From NCBI GenBank assembly GCA_023410055.1, contig JAEYQK010000019.1:1-22419 (forward strand): a DNA stretch of 22,419 bases. Reading direction: 5' to 3'. Numbering within the stretch: position 1 is the stretch's first letter; each line of letters starts with the position of its first letter. Shown here one piece after another: positions 15,477 through 22,419 of this stretch. The notes beneath the pieces were generated by a model. The model had not been told where the DNA came from, ran no database searches, and worked only from the letters and a program-made list of their open reading frames with translations. The translations under genes were made by a program, and so were the position numbers. Source of the stretch: Acidobacteriota bacterium. Lineage in GTDB: Bacteria > Acidobacteriota > Terriglobia > Terriglobales > Acidobacteriaceae.

Positions 15477-15504
15477 TTGAAATGAATCATTTTGTAAGTA
15501 CACT
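15477..15504 (+). promoter_or_regulatory. Candidate ruvC promoter, possibly leaderless
   Basis: TTGAAA (15477-15482), a 16-base spacer and TACACT (15499-15504). The expected transcript start falls at about 15510-15512, on or beside the ruvC ATG at 15511. No Shine-Dalgarno is visible before ruvC, which fits a leaderless mRNA. Confidence 0.45.
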
Positions 15505-15510
15505 CCAGCT

Positions 15511-16011
15511 ATGCGCGTACTCGGAATCGATTGCGGCGGCGAATACACCGGTTACGGTGTCGTCGAGCAGGATGCGGCGGGCGGACTCAAGTGCCTGTGC
15601 ATGGGGGCGGTTCATCTCAAAACGAGGGAAGCGCTTTCGAAACGACTGTTACAGGTATTTCAAAAGCTCACTTCCATCATCAACGACTATGATCCGGAAA
15701 TGGTAGCGATCGAGGACGTCTTCTATGCTGTGAACGCAAAATCGGCGCTAAAGCTGGGGCAGGTCCGCGGGGTGGCGATGTTGGCCGCTTCATCATGCAA
15801 CCTTGATGTCGCCGAATACGCCCCTTTGGCCATCAAATCAGCAGTCGTTGGATACGGCAGGGCAGAGAAGTCCCAGGTGCAGGAAATGGTGATGCGTCTT
15901 CTTCAGCTAAATGAGCGACCTGAACCCGAAGACGCAGCGGATGCGCTTGCGATCGCGATCTGCCACTTGCACACGTGGGCCACTCTGAAAAGACAAGGTG
16001 CTTCCGAGTAG
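15511..16011 (+). CDS. ruvC: Holliday junction resolvase RuvC
   Basis: Cytoplasmic endonuclease that cuts Holliday junctions in recombination with RuvAB. The four expected acidic residues are present: Asp7 (GIDCG), Glu68 (AIEDVFY), Asp141 and Asp144 (EDAADALAIAICH), with the usual NAKSALKLGQVRG segment between. Length is 166 residues, normal for the family. There is no Shine-Dalgarno, but a -10-like hexamer ends seven bases before the ATG. The next gene starts seven bases after the stop codon, so the two are probably co-transcribed. ruvA and ruvB are not in the window. Confidence 0.95.
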   Translation: MRVLGIDCGGEYTGYGVVEQDAAGGLKCLCMGAVHLKTREALSKRLLQVFQKLTSIINDYDPEMVAIEDVFYAVNAKSALKLGQVRGVAMLAASSCNLDVAEYAPLAIKSAVVGYGRAEKSQVQEMVMRLLQLNERPEPEDAADALAIAICHLHTWATLKRQGASE

Positions 16012-16018
16012 AATTGAA

Positions 16019-16783
16019 ATGAACAAATTGGGAACTATGCTTTCGAAACTACGCGTAATCCTATTCGCTTTGCTGACCTTGATTGCATCGGAAGCGTGGG
16101 CACAAACACCAACGCTGGAGCCGAATTCTCCTGACAATGCGCGTGTGCCGACGGTGGTTTTCAATTACGTCTGGAACAGCGCTCAGCCCCCGCATTACGT
16201 CATCGCAGTGCAGAGTACAGGCACTGCTGCTTATCGTTCCGATCCCGCGCCCGAGAAAGGCGAAATGGCCGGTGACCCTTATTTCACAAAGTTCGTCGTC
16301 TCCGAGCCGACCAGAACCCAGATTTTCGAACTTGCCAAACAGGCCAACTATTTCAAGGGTAGCTTTGACTACACGAAGTCTCGAATTGCCCAAACGGGCA
16401 CTAAGACCCTTACGTACATGGAAGGTCCCCTCGTAGAGAATCTCAATTACCCTGTGCAAGGGAGAGAGAATCAAGCTAGCTTTAACTGGTCTGAGAATCC
16501 CGCGATCCAGCAACTGACGAAGATATTCCAAAACATGTCCATGACGTTTGAGCTTGGGCGTACTCTGGATTTCGAGCGCCGCTTCGATAAACTGGGCTTG
16601 GAAGCGACTCTGAAATATGCCGAGGAGCAACAGAAGCAGGGCAATCTGCAGCAGTTACAAGTGATTGCACCTGTGTTGAAAAGAATAGCCAACGACGTCT
16701 CGGTGATGAATATCGCACGGGAACGAGCGAAGCGGTTGTTGGCTGCCTCCACAACGCAAGAGATTACGCACGCTGCTCCCTAA
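16019..16783 (+). CDS. Exported protein of unknown function downstream of ruvC
   Basis: I cannot name this family. A signal peptide (residues 1-29, hydrophobic core RVILFALLTLIA, ending EAWAQ) points to the periplasm. The middle (about residues 40-165) looks like an alpha/beta domain with strands such as HYVIAVQSTGTAAYR and TKTLTYMEG, and a helix EPTRTQIFELAKQANYF. The layout recalls small DUF6438-like domains, but this is a weak impression. The C-terminal part is helical and charged (YAEEQQKQGNLQQLQ). Start: ATG at 16019; GTG at 15998 would overlap ruvC, and ATG at 16037 also leaves a signal peptide. Its stop codon is 15 bp from that of the convergent FecR gene. Confidence 0.7.
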   Translation: MNKLGTMLSKLRVILFALLTLIASEAWAQTPTLEPNSPDNARVPTVVFNYVWNSAQPPHYVIAVQSTGTAAYRSDPAPEKGEMAGDPYFTKFVVSEPTRTQIFELAKQANYFKGSFDYTKSRIAQTGTKTLTYMEGPLVENLNYPVQGRENQASFNWSENPAIQQLTKIFQNMSMTFELGRTLDFERRFDKLGLEATLKYAEEQQKQGNLQQLQVIAPVLKRIANDVSVMNIARERAKRLLAASTTQEITHAAP

Positions 16784-16798
16784 TGACAGCAGCTATTG

Positions 16799-18283
16799 CT
16801 AACGTGGGTTCCTGCCCACATTCGATCCTCCGCTGTGAGCGCCACTTCCACCATGCGTCGAAGTTGCGTTGCCCATCGAACTGCCGCCTGCTCTGCTCGG
16901 ACCCGCCCCACTTGCACCCATGCTCGAACTGCGGCCTCCAACAGTGGAAGCACCACTGTTAGGCGTGCCACTGCCGCCGAGAGCCCTTGTGCCATTGGGT
17001 GGCATTGGTCTCTCGTGACGGCCGCGCCCAGAATCAGGTGAGAAAGCTCCTCTATTCGAGGGCGACGCGGGAGTCGTTCCTTGAATCGTACCCGGTCGAG
17101 TTCCGTTGACGCGACCTGACGACCGATCTTGGTCCATGGCCGTGCCCGTCATAACATTGGGAGTGGGCAGCGGCTTTAGCGTTGAGCGGCGCGCACGACT
17201 TGCGACTGCTCCGGGATCGTTTTCGTTGAACGATCTTGTGACAGGCGGAGTGGGTACCGGATGCGGGTGCCCAATCACTACGATTCCACCCCGTGTGCCT
17301 GACGGCGGTTGTGGTGGCCGCCATCCCGGAGGCACGGTTCTGACGGGCGGCAATGGCTGCCACGCGTTATGACGGCCTGATCCGGGCATCCATCCCCAAC
17401 CGTATCCCGGTACAAAGTTCCATCCGCCATAGCGATACGGCGTCCAGCCCCAAGCATACGGAGAAACCCACGTATAGCCCCACGGGTACCACGCCCAGTA
17501 GCCAACGGCAAATGGATCCCATCCGTATCCGACTCCAAACGGGCGCCACATGTTACCCCAGCCAGGCACGTAAGAAAATGCTCCGTAGTAGTTCAAGTCG
17601 GACCATCCGTAGTAAGGGCCGCGACTGTAGCTCACTCTGGCGTACTGATCTTGGTATTTTTCACGCTGCTGATCCCATGCGTCGAACTGGTACTCGTCAA
17701 TTCCCTTATTCAGGGCATATTGCGCCTGGTTCGCAGGATCGAAGCTGAACGTCTCTTTCTTCTTAACCGTTATCTGTTTCCCCGGCCCAGCGAGCGACAC
17801 GTCTCCAGCAAAGACCGCGAGCCGCACCTGGTCGTGAGACATGTCGAGTCTAAAATGCGCGGACTTCTTCAACTCAATATCACGACCTGCTACCTGCACC
17901 CTGAACTCGTTCTTGTCTTTGTGATTGAGATCGAAATACGCGACACCCTTCTGGAGGCTTATCGTGCTGAGCTTCGAACCGTCCTCACGAAGCGTCAGAC
18001 CATCAAACACTACCTGTGCTTCGGGAGACAGCCTGACCGTGCTGCCATTTTCAAACTCGACCTCGGCCTGCCCGTCCTGCGTTCTAAGTTGTGCGCCTTG
18101 GGTGACGGGCATGTTCATGATGGCTCGTTCGAATCCATCTCCGGTGTTACGATCAATCTGCACCGATCCGTTGAGGTAGCTCAGGCGCACTATGCGAATT
18201 TGCGAATCCGCAAAGGCAGGGAGAGCGAACGCCGCAAGAGTGAACAACACCGTCCAAAAAGTGCGCGTCACAATACGTCTCAT
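16799..18283 (-). CDS. Exported FecR-domain protein with Trp/Tyr-rich module
   Basis: Probably periplasmic or surface protein. Seen: signal peptide (residues 1-25, ending PAFA); a FecR-type beta domain at about 30-175 (VRLSYLNGSVQIDR, GQAEVEFENGSTVRLSPEAQVVF, GVAYFDL, VRLAVFAGDVSL); a module at 223-301 with 13 Trp and 13 Tyr among Gly and Pro, like the DUF6600-type region found with FecR domains; then a disordered Pro/Gly/Ser/Thr-rich tail. Unlike true FecR it has a cleavable signal and no partner sigma factor gene nearby, so a role in sigma regulation is unlikely; envelope or matrix binding is a guess. Start: ATG at 18283 with GAGGAG seven bases upstream; the GTG at 18307 is less likely. Confidence 0.82.
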   Translation of the reverse strand: MRRIVTRTFWTVLFTLAAFALPAFADSQIRIVRLSYLNGSVQIDRNTGDGFERAIMNMPVTQGAQLRTQDGQAEVEFENGSTVRLSPEAQVVFDGLTLREDGSKLSTISLQKGVAYFDLNHKDKNEFRVQVAGRDIELKKSAHFRLDMSHDQVRLAVFAGDVSLAGPGKQITVKKKETFSFDPANQAQYALNKGIDEYQFDAWDQQREKYQDQYARVSYSRGPYYGWSDLNYYGAFSYVPGWGNMWRPFGVGYGWDPFAVGYWAWYPWGYTWVSPYAWGWTPYRYGGWNFVPGYGWGWMPGSGRHNAWQPLPPVRTVPPGWRPPQPPSGTRGGIVVIGHPHPVPTPPVTRSFNENDPGAVASRARRSTLKPLPTPNVMTGTAMDQDRSSGRVNGTRPGTIQGTTPASPSNRGAFSPDSGRGRHERPMPPNGTRALGGSGTPNSGASTVGGRSSSMGASGAGPSRAGGSSMGNATSTHGGSGAHSGGSNVGRNPR

Positions 18284-18314
18284 ATTTCGCTCCTCGGAGT
18301 CTCCCATTGACTTA

Positions 18315-18382
18315 GAAACCGGATTGTAGCTGCAAGTTGTAGTTCCTTCAAACCTGTTCCCACCTATAACAACACCGGTTTC
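18315..18382. repeat. 8-bp inverted repeat flanking the FecR promoter
   Basis: GAAACCGG (18315-18322) and CCGGTTTC (18375-18382) are perfect inverted copies with centres 60 bp apart. One arm covers the predicted transcription start and the other lies about 23 bases upstream of the -35 box. This could be a pair of operator half-sites, a long-loop hairpin, or chance. Confidence 0.45.
18323..18351 (-). promoter_or_regulatory. Sigma-70-type promoter of the FecR-domain gene
   Basis: Read on the minus strand: TTGAAG (18351-18346), a 17-base spacer and TACAAT (18328-18323). The expected start near 18316 gives a leader of about 33 bases that carries the GAGGAG ribosome binding site. The gene is therefore likely transcribed separately from the MEMO1-family gene upstream. 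Confidence 0.65.
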
Positions 18383-18397
18383 CCCTTTTTGACTCTC

Positions 18398-19210
18398 TTA
18401 CGAAACGACGATTCCCGCATAACCAACGACGGCATCTCGATCTCCGGAGATGTCGCCGGACGTTGCATACTTCACAAGCTCGGCTTTGGATGCGCCGAGC
18501 GCCTTTGCCGCCGTCAGCATCGCCACTGCCGGTCCAAATCCGCACATCGTAATGTGTTGGTTCGTAACGGTTTCCCAGAGATCGCGCGCGTCCAACGCCA
18601 GCATGGGATCTATCGCCCGCCGATCCTTAATCCGCGTGACTTCATCGGACTCGTAGTGATTCATGTCGCTCGATGCCACAACCAAAATCTTGTCAGGCGC
18701 GTTCTGCACGACCATCCCGAGAGCCTGTCCCAAGGTGTCCAGCGCTTCAAATCGCGATGTCCCTACCGTAATCGGCACAAAAGAGAAGTCTTTCACCAGC
18801 GCCTGCAAGAACGGCACCTGCACTTCAATCGCGTGTTCCGCGCGGTGTGCCTCCTGATCTTCAGTCAGCAGCGGCAGGCTTTGCTTCAGTGCGACCGCTA
18901 GCTCCGTGTCAATTTGAGCTTCGCCCAGCGGAGTCAACCAGTTTCCCTCGCTCATGATCGACAATGGCGCACCCATACCGGTGTGGTTAGGGCAGAGAAT
19001 GATGAATCGCCTGGGCAACTCAATCCTTGAATAGACAGCTCCAGCCACGTGCCCCGAATACATGTATCCGGCATGGGGAACGACGCAGCCTTTGGCCTCG
19101 ATCTTTTCGGTTCGAGGCTCTGTATAGCTTCGGACGTCTCTCAGCAACCCATCTGCGCGTCTGGGATAGAACCGACCTGCAACAGCAGGTAGACGGACGG
19201 GAGTACTCAT
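18398..19210 (-). CDS. amrB: MEMO1-family protein (AmmeMemoRadiSam system protein B)
   Basis: Member of the MEMO1 family, a fold related to non-heme-iron dioxygenases. In many prokaryotes it is encoded with an AMMECR1 protein and a radical SAM enzyme; the reaction is not settled. Seen: the conserved PHAGY with His46, PNHTG with His76, EHAIEVQVPFLQ (125-136), SSDMNHY with His185, and CGFGP with Cys223, which match the metal-site His and Cys positions known from human MEMO1. Length is 270 residues, normal for the family. The ATG has a good CAGGAGG upstream. It lies 51 bp after rsmA on the same strand, and neither system partner is in the window. Confidence 0.9.
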   Translation of the reverse strand: MSTPVRLPAVAGRFYPRRADGLLRDVRSYTEPRTEKIEAKGCVVPHAGYMYSGHVAGAVYSRIELPRRFIILCPNHTGMGAPLSIMSEGNWLTPLGEAQIDTELAVALKQSLPLLTEDQEAHRAEHAIEVQVPFLQALVKDFSFVPITVGTSRFEALDTLGQALGMVVQNAPDKILVVASSDMNHYESDEVTRIKDRRAIDPMLALDARDLWETVTNQHITMCGFGPAVAMLTAAKALGASKAELVKYATSGDISGDRDAVVGYAGIVVS

Positions 19211-19261
19211 ACGCCCTCCTGCGGAAAGATTAGCGCAAAATGCAAGCTCCAGTACTCAGGG

Positions 19262-20149
19262 CTAACGCGCTAGCGCCTTGAATACCGTCGCCGCCTTCTC
19301 CAACGTCAGCGCCTCCGCTCGCACATCCTCACGCACTTTGGCCTTATTCAGCGCAGCCTTGATTGCCTTCGGATCGTACGTAGGCTTTAAGTTGTTGGCG
19401 AGTGTCTTTCTTTTTTGTGCAAACGACAGCTTCAGGAACTCAATGAACGCCGCGGGATCGACACCCAGCTTTTCCCAGCGAGGCTCCACGTTGAGGCGAA
19501 TCACTGATGAGTGAACCTTCGGCGCTGGGGAAAACGCGTCGGGTGGCAACGTGAACAACTTTTCGACCCCGGCATACAGCTGGCAAGTAGCTGATAACAG
19601 GCCGTACTCGCTCGTGCCAGGCTTGGCGGTGATCCGATCGGCAACTTCCTTCTGCACCATGATGACGATGCAGTCAAAGAACCGGTGGTACTGAAATAAG
19701 CGCAGCAAAATATCAGAGGTGATGTAGTACGGAATGTTTCCGACAACTCGGACGCGCTCCGGTGGTCGTGGCGTCAGTCCTGTAACCGTGCGTCCTGGAC
19801 GCGGCCCAAGCAGGGAAGCAAGGTCCACGGAGAGGATATCGGCTTCCAGAACCTCGATATTGGGCACATTGGCGCACTTCATCCGCATCTGCGCAGCCAA
19901 CACACGATCCAACTCAATGGCGATGATGTGCGCCGCGCGCCCGATGAGTAGTCCGGTCAGAACGCCCCGGCCCGGGCCGATCTCGATCACGGTCTTCTGT
20001 GAAATGTCCCCCAGGGCCTCGACGATCTTTTGAGCAGCTCCCCGGTCATTGAGAAAATTCTGTCCTAAGCTCTTCTTCGCCCGAGGTGTCGCTGATTCCT
20101 GATCAGTCGGGATGCTCTTCACTTGTTTGACCGCTTTTTCGTTCGCCAT
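19262..20149 (-). CDS. rsmA: 16S rRNA (adenine1518/1519-N6) dimethyltransferase RsmA/KsgA
   Basis: SAM-dependent enzyme that dimethylates two adjacent adenines near the 3' end of 16S rRNA during small-subunit assembly. Seen: KKSLGQNFL (25-33), SAM-binding EIGPGRGVLT (56-65), ADIL (103-106), catalytic NIPYYI (138-143), and the C-terminal helical domain. Two mild oddities: an extra 20 or so charged N-terminal residues, and an insert of about 15 residues (GPRPGRTVTGLTPRPP) just before the NIPYYI strand. Length is 295 residues, slightly above the common 260-280. The MEMO1-family gene follows 51 bp later and may share the transcript. Confidence 0.95.
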   Translation of the reverse strand: MANEKAVKQVKSIPTDQESATPRAKKSLGQNFLNDRGAAQKIVEALGDISQKTVIEIGPGRGVLTGLLIGRAAHIIAIELDRVLAAQMRMKCANVPNIEVLEADILSVDLASLLGPRPGRTVTGLTPRPPERVRVVGNIPYYITSDILLRLFQYHRFFDCIVIMVQKEVADRITAKPGTSEYGLLSATCQLYAGVEKLFTLPPDAFSPAPKVHSSVIRLNVEPRWEKLGVDPAAFIEFLKLSFAQKRKTLANNLKPTYDPKAIKAALNKAKVREDVRAEALTLEKAATVFKALAR

Positions 20150-20171
20150 TAAACTCGTTCTTTCGTCGTGA

Positions 20172-20200
20172 ATTCAAAGCACCTACACATGGCTCTTCAA
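20172..20200 (-). promoter_or_regulatory. Possible rsmA promoter
   Basis: Read on the minus strand: TTGAAG (20200-20195), a 17-base spacer and TTGAAT (20177-20172). The -10 is a modest match. The predicted leader would be about 15 bases. No equally good promoter for glgA was seen in the same divergent region. Confidence 0.35.
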
Positions 20201-20265
20201 CTCTTTAGTTTGAGACAAACCCGTTCGCCGCTGAGCGCCGTTACCCTCATCCAGGAGATATGCTA

Positions 20266-21729
20266 ATGCACATCGTTTTCGCGGCATCAGAATGCGTCCC
20301 GTTCTCCAAAACCGGCGGTCTGGCAGATGTCGTCGGCGTTCTGCCTCAGGCTTTGGTTGAACTCGGCCACAGGGTAACAGTTTACCTGCCGCGATATCGT
20401 CAAACCAAGCTGCCGAAGAATACCAGCACGGCCCTGCTCAGCGTGACCGTTCCCTTCGACGACAAATACCGCTTCTGCTCAGTCCTGGACGGTGGGACCC
20501 ACCGCGGTGTGCAGTTCTACTTTATCGAGTACCCGCCCTTTTTCGATCGTGAGTCACTCTACGGAACTCGTGCGGGAGACTACCCAGACAATGCAGAACG
20601 CTTCGCGCTTTACTGCCGCGCCGTTCTCGAAGCTTCAAAGATACTCGGAGTCCCCGATGTATTCCACTGTCATGATTGGCAATCAGCTTTGGTGCCCGTT
20701 CTGGTCCGGTCTCTGTACAGCGAGGATCCTGCTTTTGAGCACGTGGGTCTTGTGTTCACGATTCACAACATGGGATACCAGGGGCTGTTCCCGGCGGACA
20801 CGCTGCCTCTGCTAATGCTTCCGTGGGATCTGTTCACGATTTCGAAGATGGAATTCTTCGGCAAGGTTAACTTCCTGAAGGGAGCTTTGGTTAGTTCGGA
20901 TTTCATCACCACGGTCAGCAGGCGCTATAGCCAGGAGATACAGACTTCCGAGTACGGCTTCGGCTTGGATGGTGTACTGAAGAGCAGGGCTGCGACCCTG
21001 AGCGGAATCCTGAACGGAGTGGATTATGCCGAGTGGAGTCCCGAAACCGACCCGCATATTGCCGCACAATACTCAGCACATGACCTTACTGGCAAGACGC
21101 AGTGCAAACTTGACATGCTAGCTGGTTTCGGAGCGGAGAAGACCGATCCCAGCTTGCCGGTGATCGGAATCGTTTCGCGTTTTGCCGCCCAGAAGGGATT
21201 TGATCTGATCGCCCAGATCATTGATCGTCTCGTTCGCGAGAAGTTGACTCTTTGCATTCTTGGCTCGGGCGACAAGAAATATGAAGATACTTTTAAGCGG
21301 CTCAATAAGCAATACCCGGAGCGCGTTCTTCTCAAAGTAGCCTACGACAACGCAACCGCTCACAAGATCGAAGCCGGGGCCGACATGTTCCTGATGCCTT
21401 CACGTTACGAACCTTGTGGGTTGAATCAGATATACAGCCTCAGGTACGGAACAGTTCCCGTGGTGCGTGCAACTGGCGGACTCGACGACACGATTGAGAA
21501 CTGGAATCCAAAGACAGGAAAGGGAACTGGTTTCAAATTCGCGCCCTACACCGGCGATGCCCTATTGGGCGCGATTCATACAGCCCTCGCGGTCTTCAAA
21601 GACAAAGATAGCTGGCACTCCTTAATGCGCAACGGAATGGCCAAGAATTACTCGTGGGCTGTATCCGCGAAGGAATACGTGAGAGTGTACGAGCGAGCAG
21701 CTCAGGCCAGGACTGTCCGCTCAAAATAG
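20266..21729 (+). CDS. glgA: Glycogen synthase (ADP-glucose, GT5 family)
   Basis: Cytoplasmic glycosyltransferase that adds glucose from ADP-glucose to glycogen chains. Seen: N-terminal KTGGLADV (Lys15, the nucleotide-sugar loop), FHCHDWQSAL, FTIHNMGYQG, GFGLDGVL and GILNGVDYAEWSP in the first Rossmann half; GIVSRFAAQKGFDLI, then SRYEPCGLNQIYSLRYGTVPVVRATGGLDDTI with the catalytic Glu in the second. Length is 487 residues, normal for GT5. Start: ATG at 20266 has AGGAG eight bases upstream, while the ATG at 20260 lies only two bases from it. No other glycogen gene is in the window. It converges on the protease gene with 48 bp between stop codons. Confidence 0.96.
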   Translation: MHIVFAASECVPFSKTGGLADVVGVLPQALVELGHRVTVYLPRYRQTKLPKNTSTALLSVTVPFDDKYRFCSVLDGGTHRGVQFYFIEYPPFFDRESLYGTRAGDYPDNAERFALYCRAVLEASKILGVPDVFHCHDWQSALVPVLVRSLYSEDPAFEHVGLVFTIHNMGYQGLFPADTLPLLMLPWDLFTISKMEFFGKVNFLKGALVSSDFITTVSRRYSQEIQTSEYGFGLDGVLKSRAATLSGILNGVDYAEWSPETDPHIAAQYSAHDLTGKTQCKLDMLAGFGAEKTDPSLPVIGIVSRFAAQKGFDLIAQIIDRLVREKLTLCILGSGDKKYEDTFKRLNKQYPERVLLKVAYDNATAHKIEAGADMFLMPSRYEPCGLNQIYSLRYGTVPVVRATGGLDDTIENWNPKTGKGTGFKFAPYTGDALLGAIHTALAVFKDKDSWHSLMRNGMAKNYSWAVSAKEYVRVYERAAQARTVRSK

Positions 21730-21780
21730 GAGCACAGCTCAGATTCTGCGGCTCACGTATCCTAACGGCCAGAGCTCCTA
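21727..21780. repeat. Inverted repeat containing the stop codons of both convergent genes
   Basis: TAGGAGC (21727-21733) and GCTCCTA (21774-21780) are perfect 7-bp inverted copies; the TAG in each arm is the stop codon of glgA and of the opposing protease gene. The loop is 40 bases and there is no U tract, so a terminator role is only possible. Confidence 0.4.
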
Positions 21781-22419
21781 GTTTGAGCTGTTCGATCCGC
21801 TGGCTGTGGCAGCAGGAGCCCCTTGAGGTTTATCGGCGTTAGTGCCCAAAGTACTCGCCGCTGAACCTGAATTCGGTGTTCCCGAATCTGGCGAAGCGGG
21901 AGGGGCGATCCTCGTTAACCGCAGGATCATAGGCGTCACCTCGAACGGCATCTTCTCCTTCTGCGAAAGCAATGGAACTGGCTTCGTTTTCACCAGGGAG
22001 ACAGTATCGTCCCAAGCATCGAGATGGACGCGCCCGCCTAGCGGTAGTGCTGTTATCTGGTCCAGCTTGCGCATTTGCAGCTCGGGCGCGCTGGCCATCA
22101 AGTCTGGCATTCGGATGACTTTGTCCCCTTTCGTCATTCCGTTGCCCAAGCGTGGCGAATTGAGGTTTGGGATAGCGCCAGCACGCATCTGCAGGGTCCG
22201 CAGAAACAGGCCGACATTCCCCAGGTTGCCCTTGTATGGAGAATTCTTCAAGAACTCGACCGCCTTCTGATCTGCTGCTATTTCGTCCCTCTCTTCGCGC
22301 TGGAAGCGGAAGACCTCGAAGCTCTGCTCGTCCGGCGCTACCATGCGGTCTGCGAAGGCATACTTCGTGTCGATCTGATCGCCTTGTGCAATGTGTGCGA
22401 GTTCGTGCGCCAGCACCAT
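21778..22419 (-). CDS. M48-type zinc metalloprotease, C-terminal part (cut by window edge)
   Basis: The reading frame is open to the last base, so the N-terminus lies outside the window; the Met at 22419 is probably internal. Seen: LAHELAHIAQGD near the edge, the HExxH zinc site with His5, Glu6 and His9 of the visible part, and a likely third ligand Glu46 in RDEIAADQKAVEFL, the ExxxD motif of M48-like peptidases that are usually membrane-bound or exported. After this come about 110 residues without a recognised domain and a Ser/Gly/Ala/Pro-rich tail of about 40 residues that is probably disordered. The substrate is unknown. Confidence 0.75.
   Translation of the reverse strand: MVLAHELAHIAQGDQIDTKYAFADRMVAPDEQSFEVFRFQREERDEIAADQKAVEFLKNSPYKGNLGNVGLFLRTLQMRAGAIPNLNSPRLGNGMTKGDKVIRMPDLMASAPELQMRKLDQITALPLGGRVHLDAWDDTVSLVKTKPVPLLSQKEKMPFEVTPMILRLTRIAPPASPDSGTPNSGSAASTLGTNADKPQGAPAATASGSNSSN

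Noticed and set aside
16061..16630. 189-codon open frame on the minus strand opposite the exported protein after ruvC
   Set aside because: The plus-strand reading has a signal peptide and sits seven bases after ruvC; the antisense reading has no recognisable feature.
17651..18310. 219-codon open frame on the plus strand opposite the FecR-domain gene
   Set aside because: The minus strand encodes a clear signal peptide and FecR domain with a strong promoter and ribosome site; the opposite frame has neither domain nor start signals.
1..22419. CRISPR array, insertion sequence, prophage, or toxin-antitoxin system
   Set aside because: No regularly spaced direct repeats, transposase or integrase motifs, terminal repeats, or small toxin-like gene pairs were seen.

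Overview
The window looks like ordinary chromosome from a member of the Acidobacteriota, probably near the Koribacter/Terriglobales group. I infer this from protein style: TonB proteins with a short conserved cytoplasmic head and a Gly-rich spacer, a FecR protein with a Trp/Tyr-rich module, exported TPR and fibronectin-III proteins, and orphan respiratory subunits. No similarity search was run. There is no phage, insertion sequence, CRISPR array, rRNA or tRNA that I can support. Genes are densely packed, and several convergent pairs nearly touch.

Layout. (1) 1-2235, plus strand: a TonB-family protein with a duplicated N-terminal segment, a good intrinsic terminator, and a GNAT/CelD-like acyltransferase that seems to start at a CTG codon. 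(2) 2236-8293, minus strand: a five-gene run read right to left, uvrA, an exported TPR protein, two small exported helical proteins that look like diverged paralogues, and a SprT-like zinc metalloprotease with a decayed second copy of its own domain. A near-consensus sigma-70-type promoter sits just upstream of uvrA. (3) 8410-9864: a divergent pair of orphan respiratory genes, cytochrome oxidase subunit III (minus) and nuoI (plus). (4) 10104-14766, plus strand: cobalamin-dependent methionine synthase metH followed 13 bp later by a membrane acyltransferase. (5) 14965-16783: an exported fibronectin-III protein (minus), and ruvC plus a small exported protein (plus). (6) 16799-20149, minus strand: an exported FecR-domain protein with its own strong promoter, a MEMO1-family protein, and rsmA (ksgA). 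(7) 20266-22419: glycogen synthase glgA (plus), converging on the C-terminal part of an M48-type metalloprotease cut by the window edge.

How the genes work together. Most are housekeeping: nucleotide excision repair (uvrA), Holliday junction resolution (ruvC), 16S rRNA dimethylation (rsmA), methionine synthesis (metH), glycogen synthesis (glgA) and respiration (nuoI, coxC). A repeated theme is a DNA or RNA maintenance gene sharing a transcript with small exported proteins of unknown function: uvrA with the TPR protein and two helical proteins, and ruvC with a 254-residue exported protein. No clear new defence or mobile system was found. The best leads are the uvrA-linked set of exported proteins, the duplicated TonB head, the pseudo-active-site repeat in the SprT-like protein, the inverted repeat around the FecR promoter, and the candidate leaderless start of ruvC.
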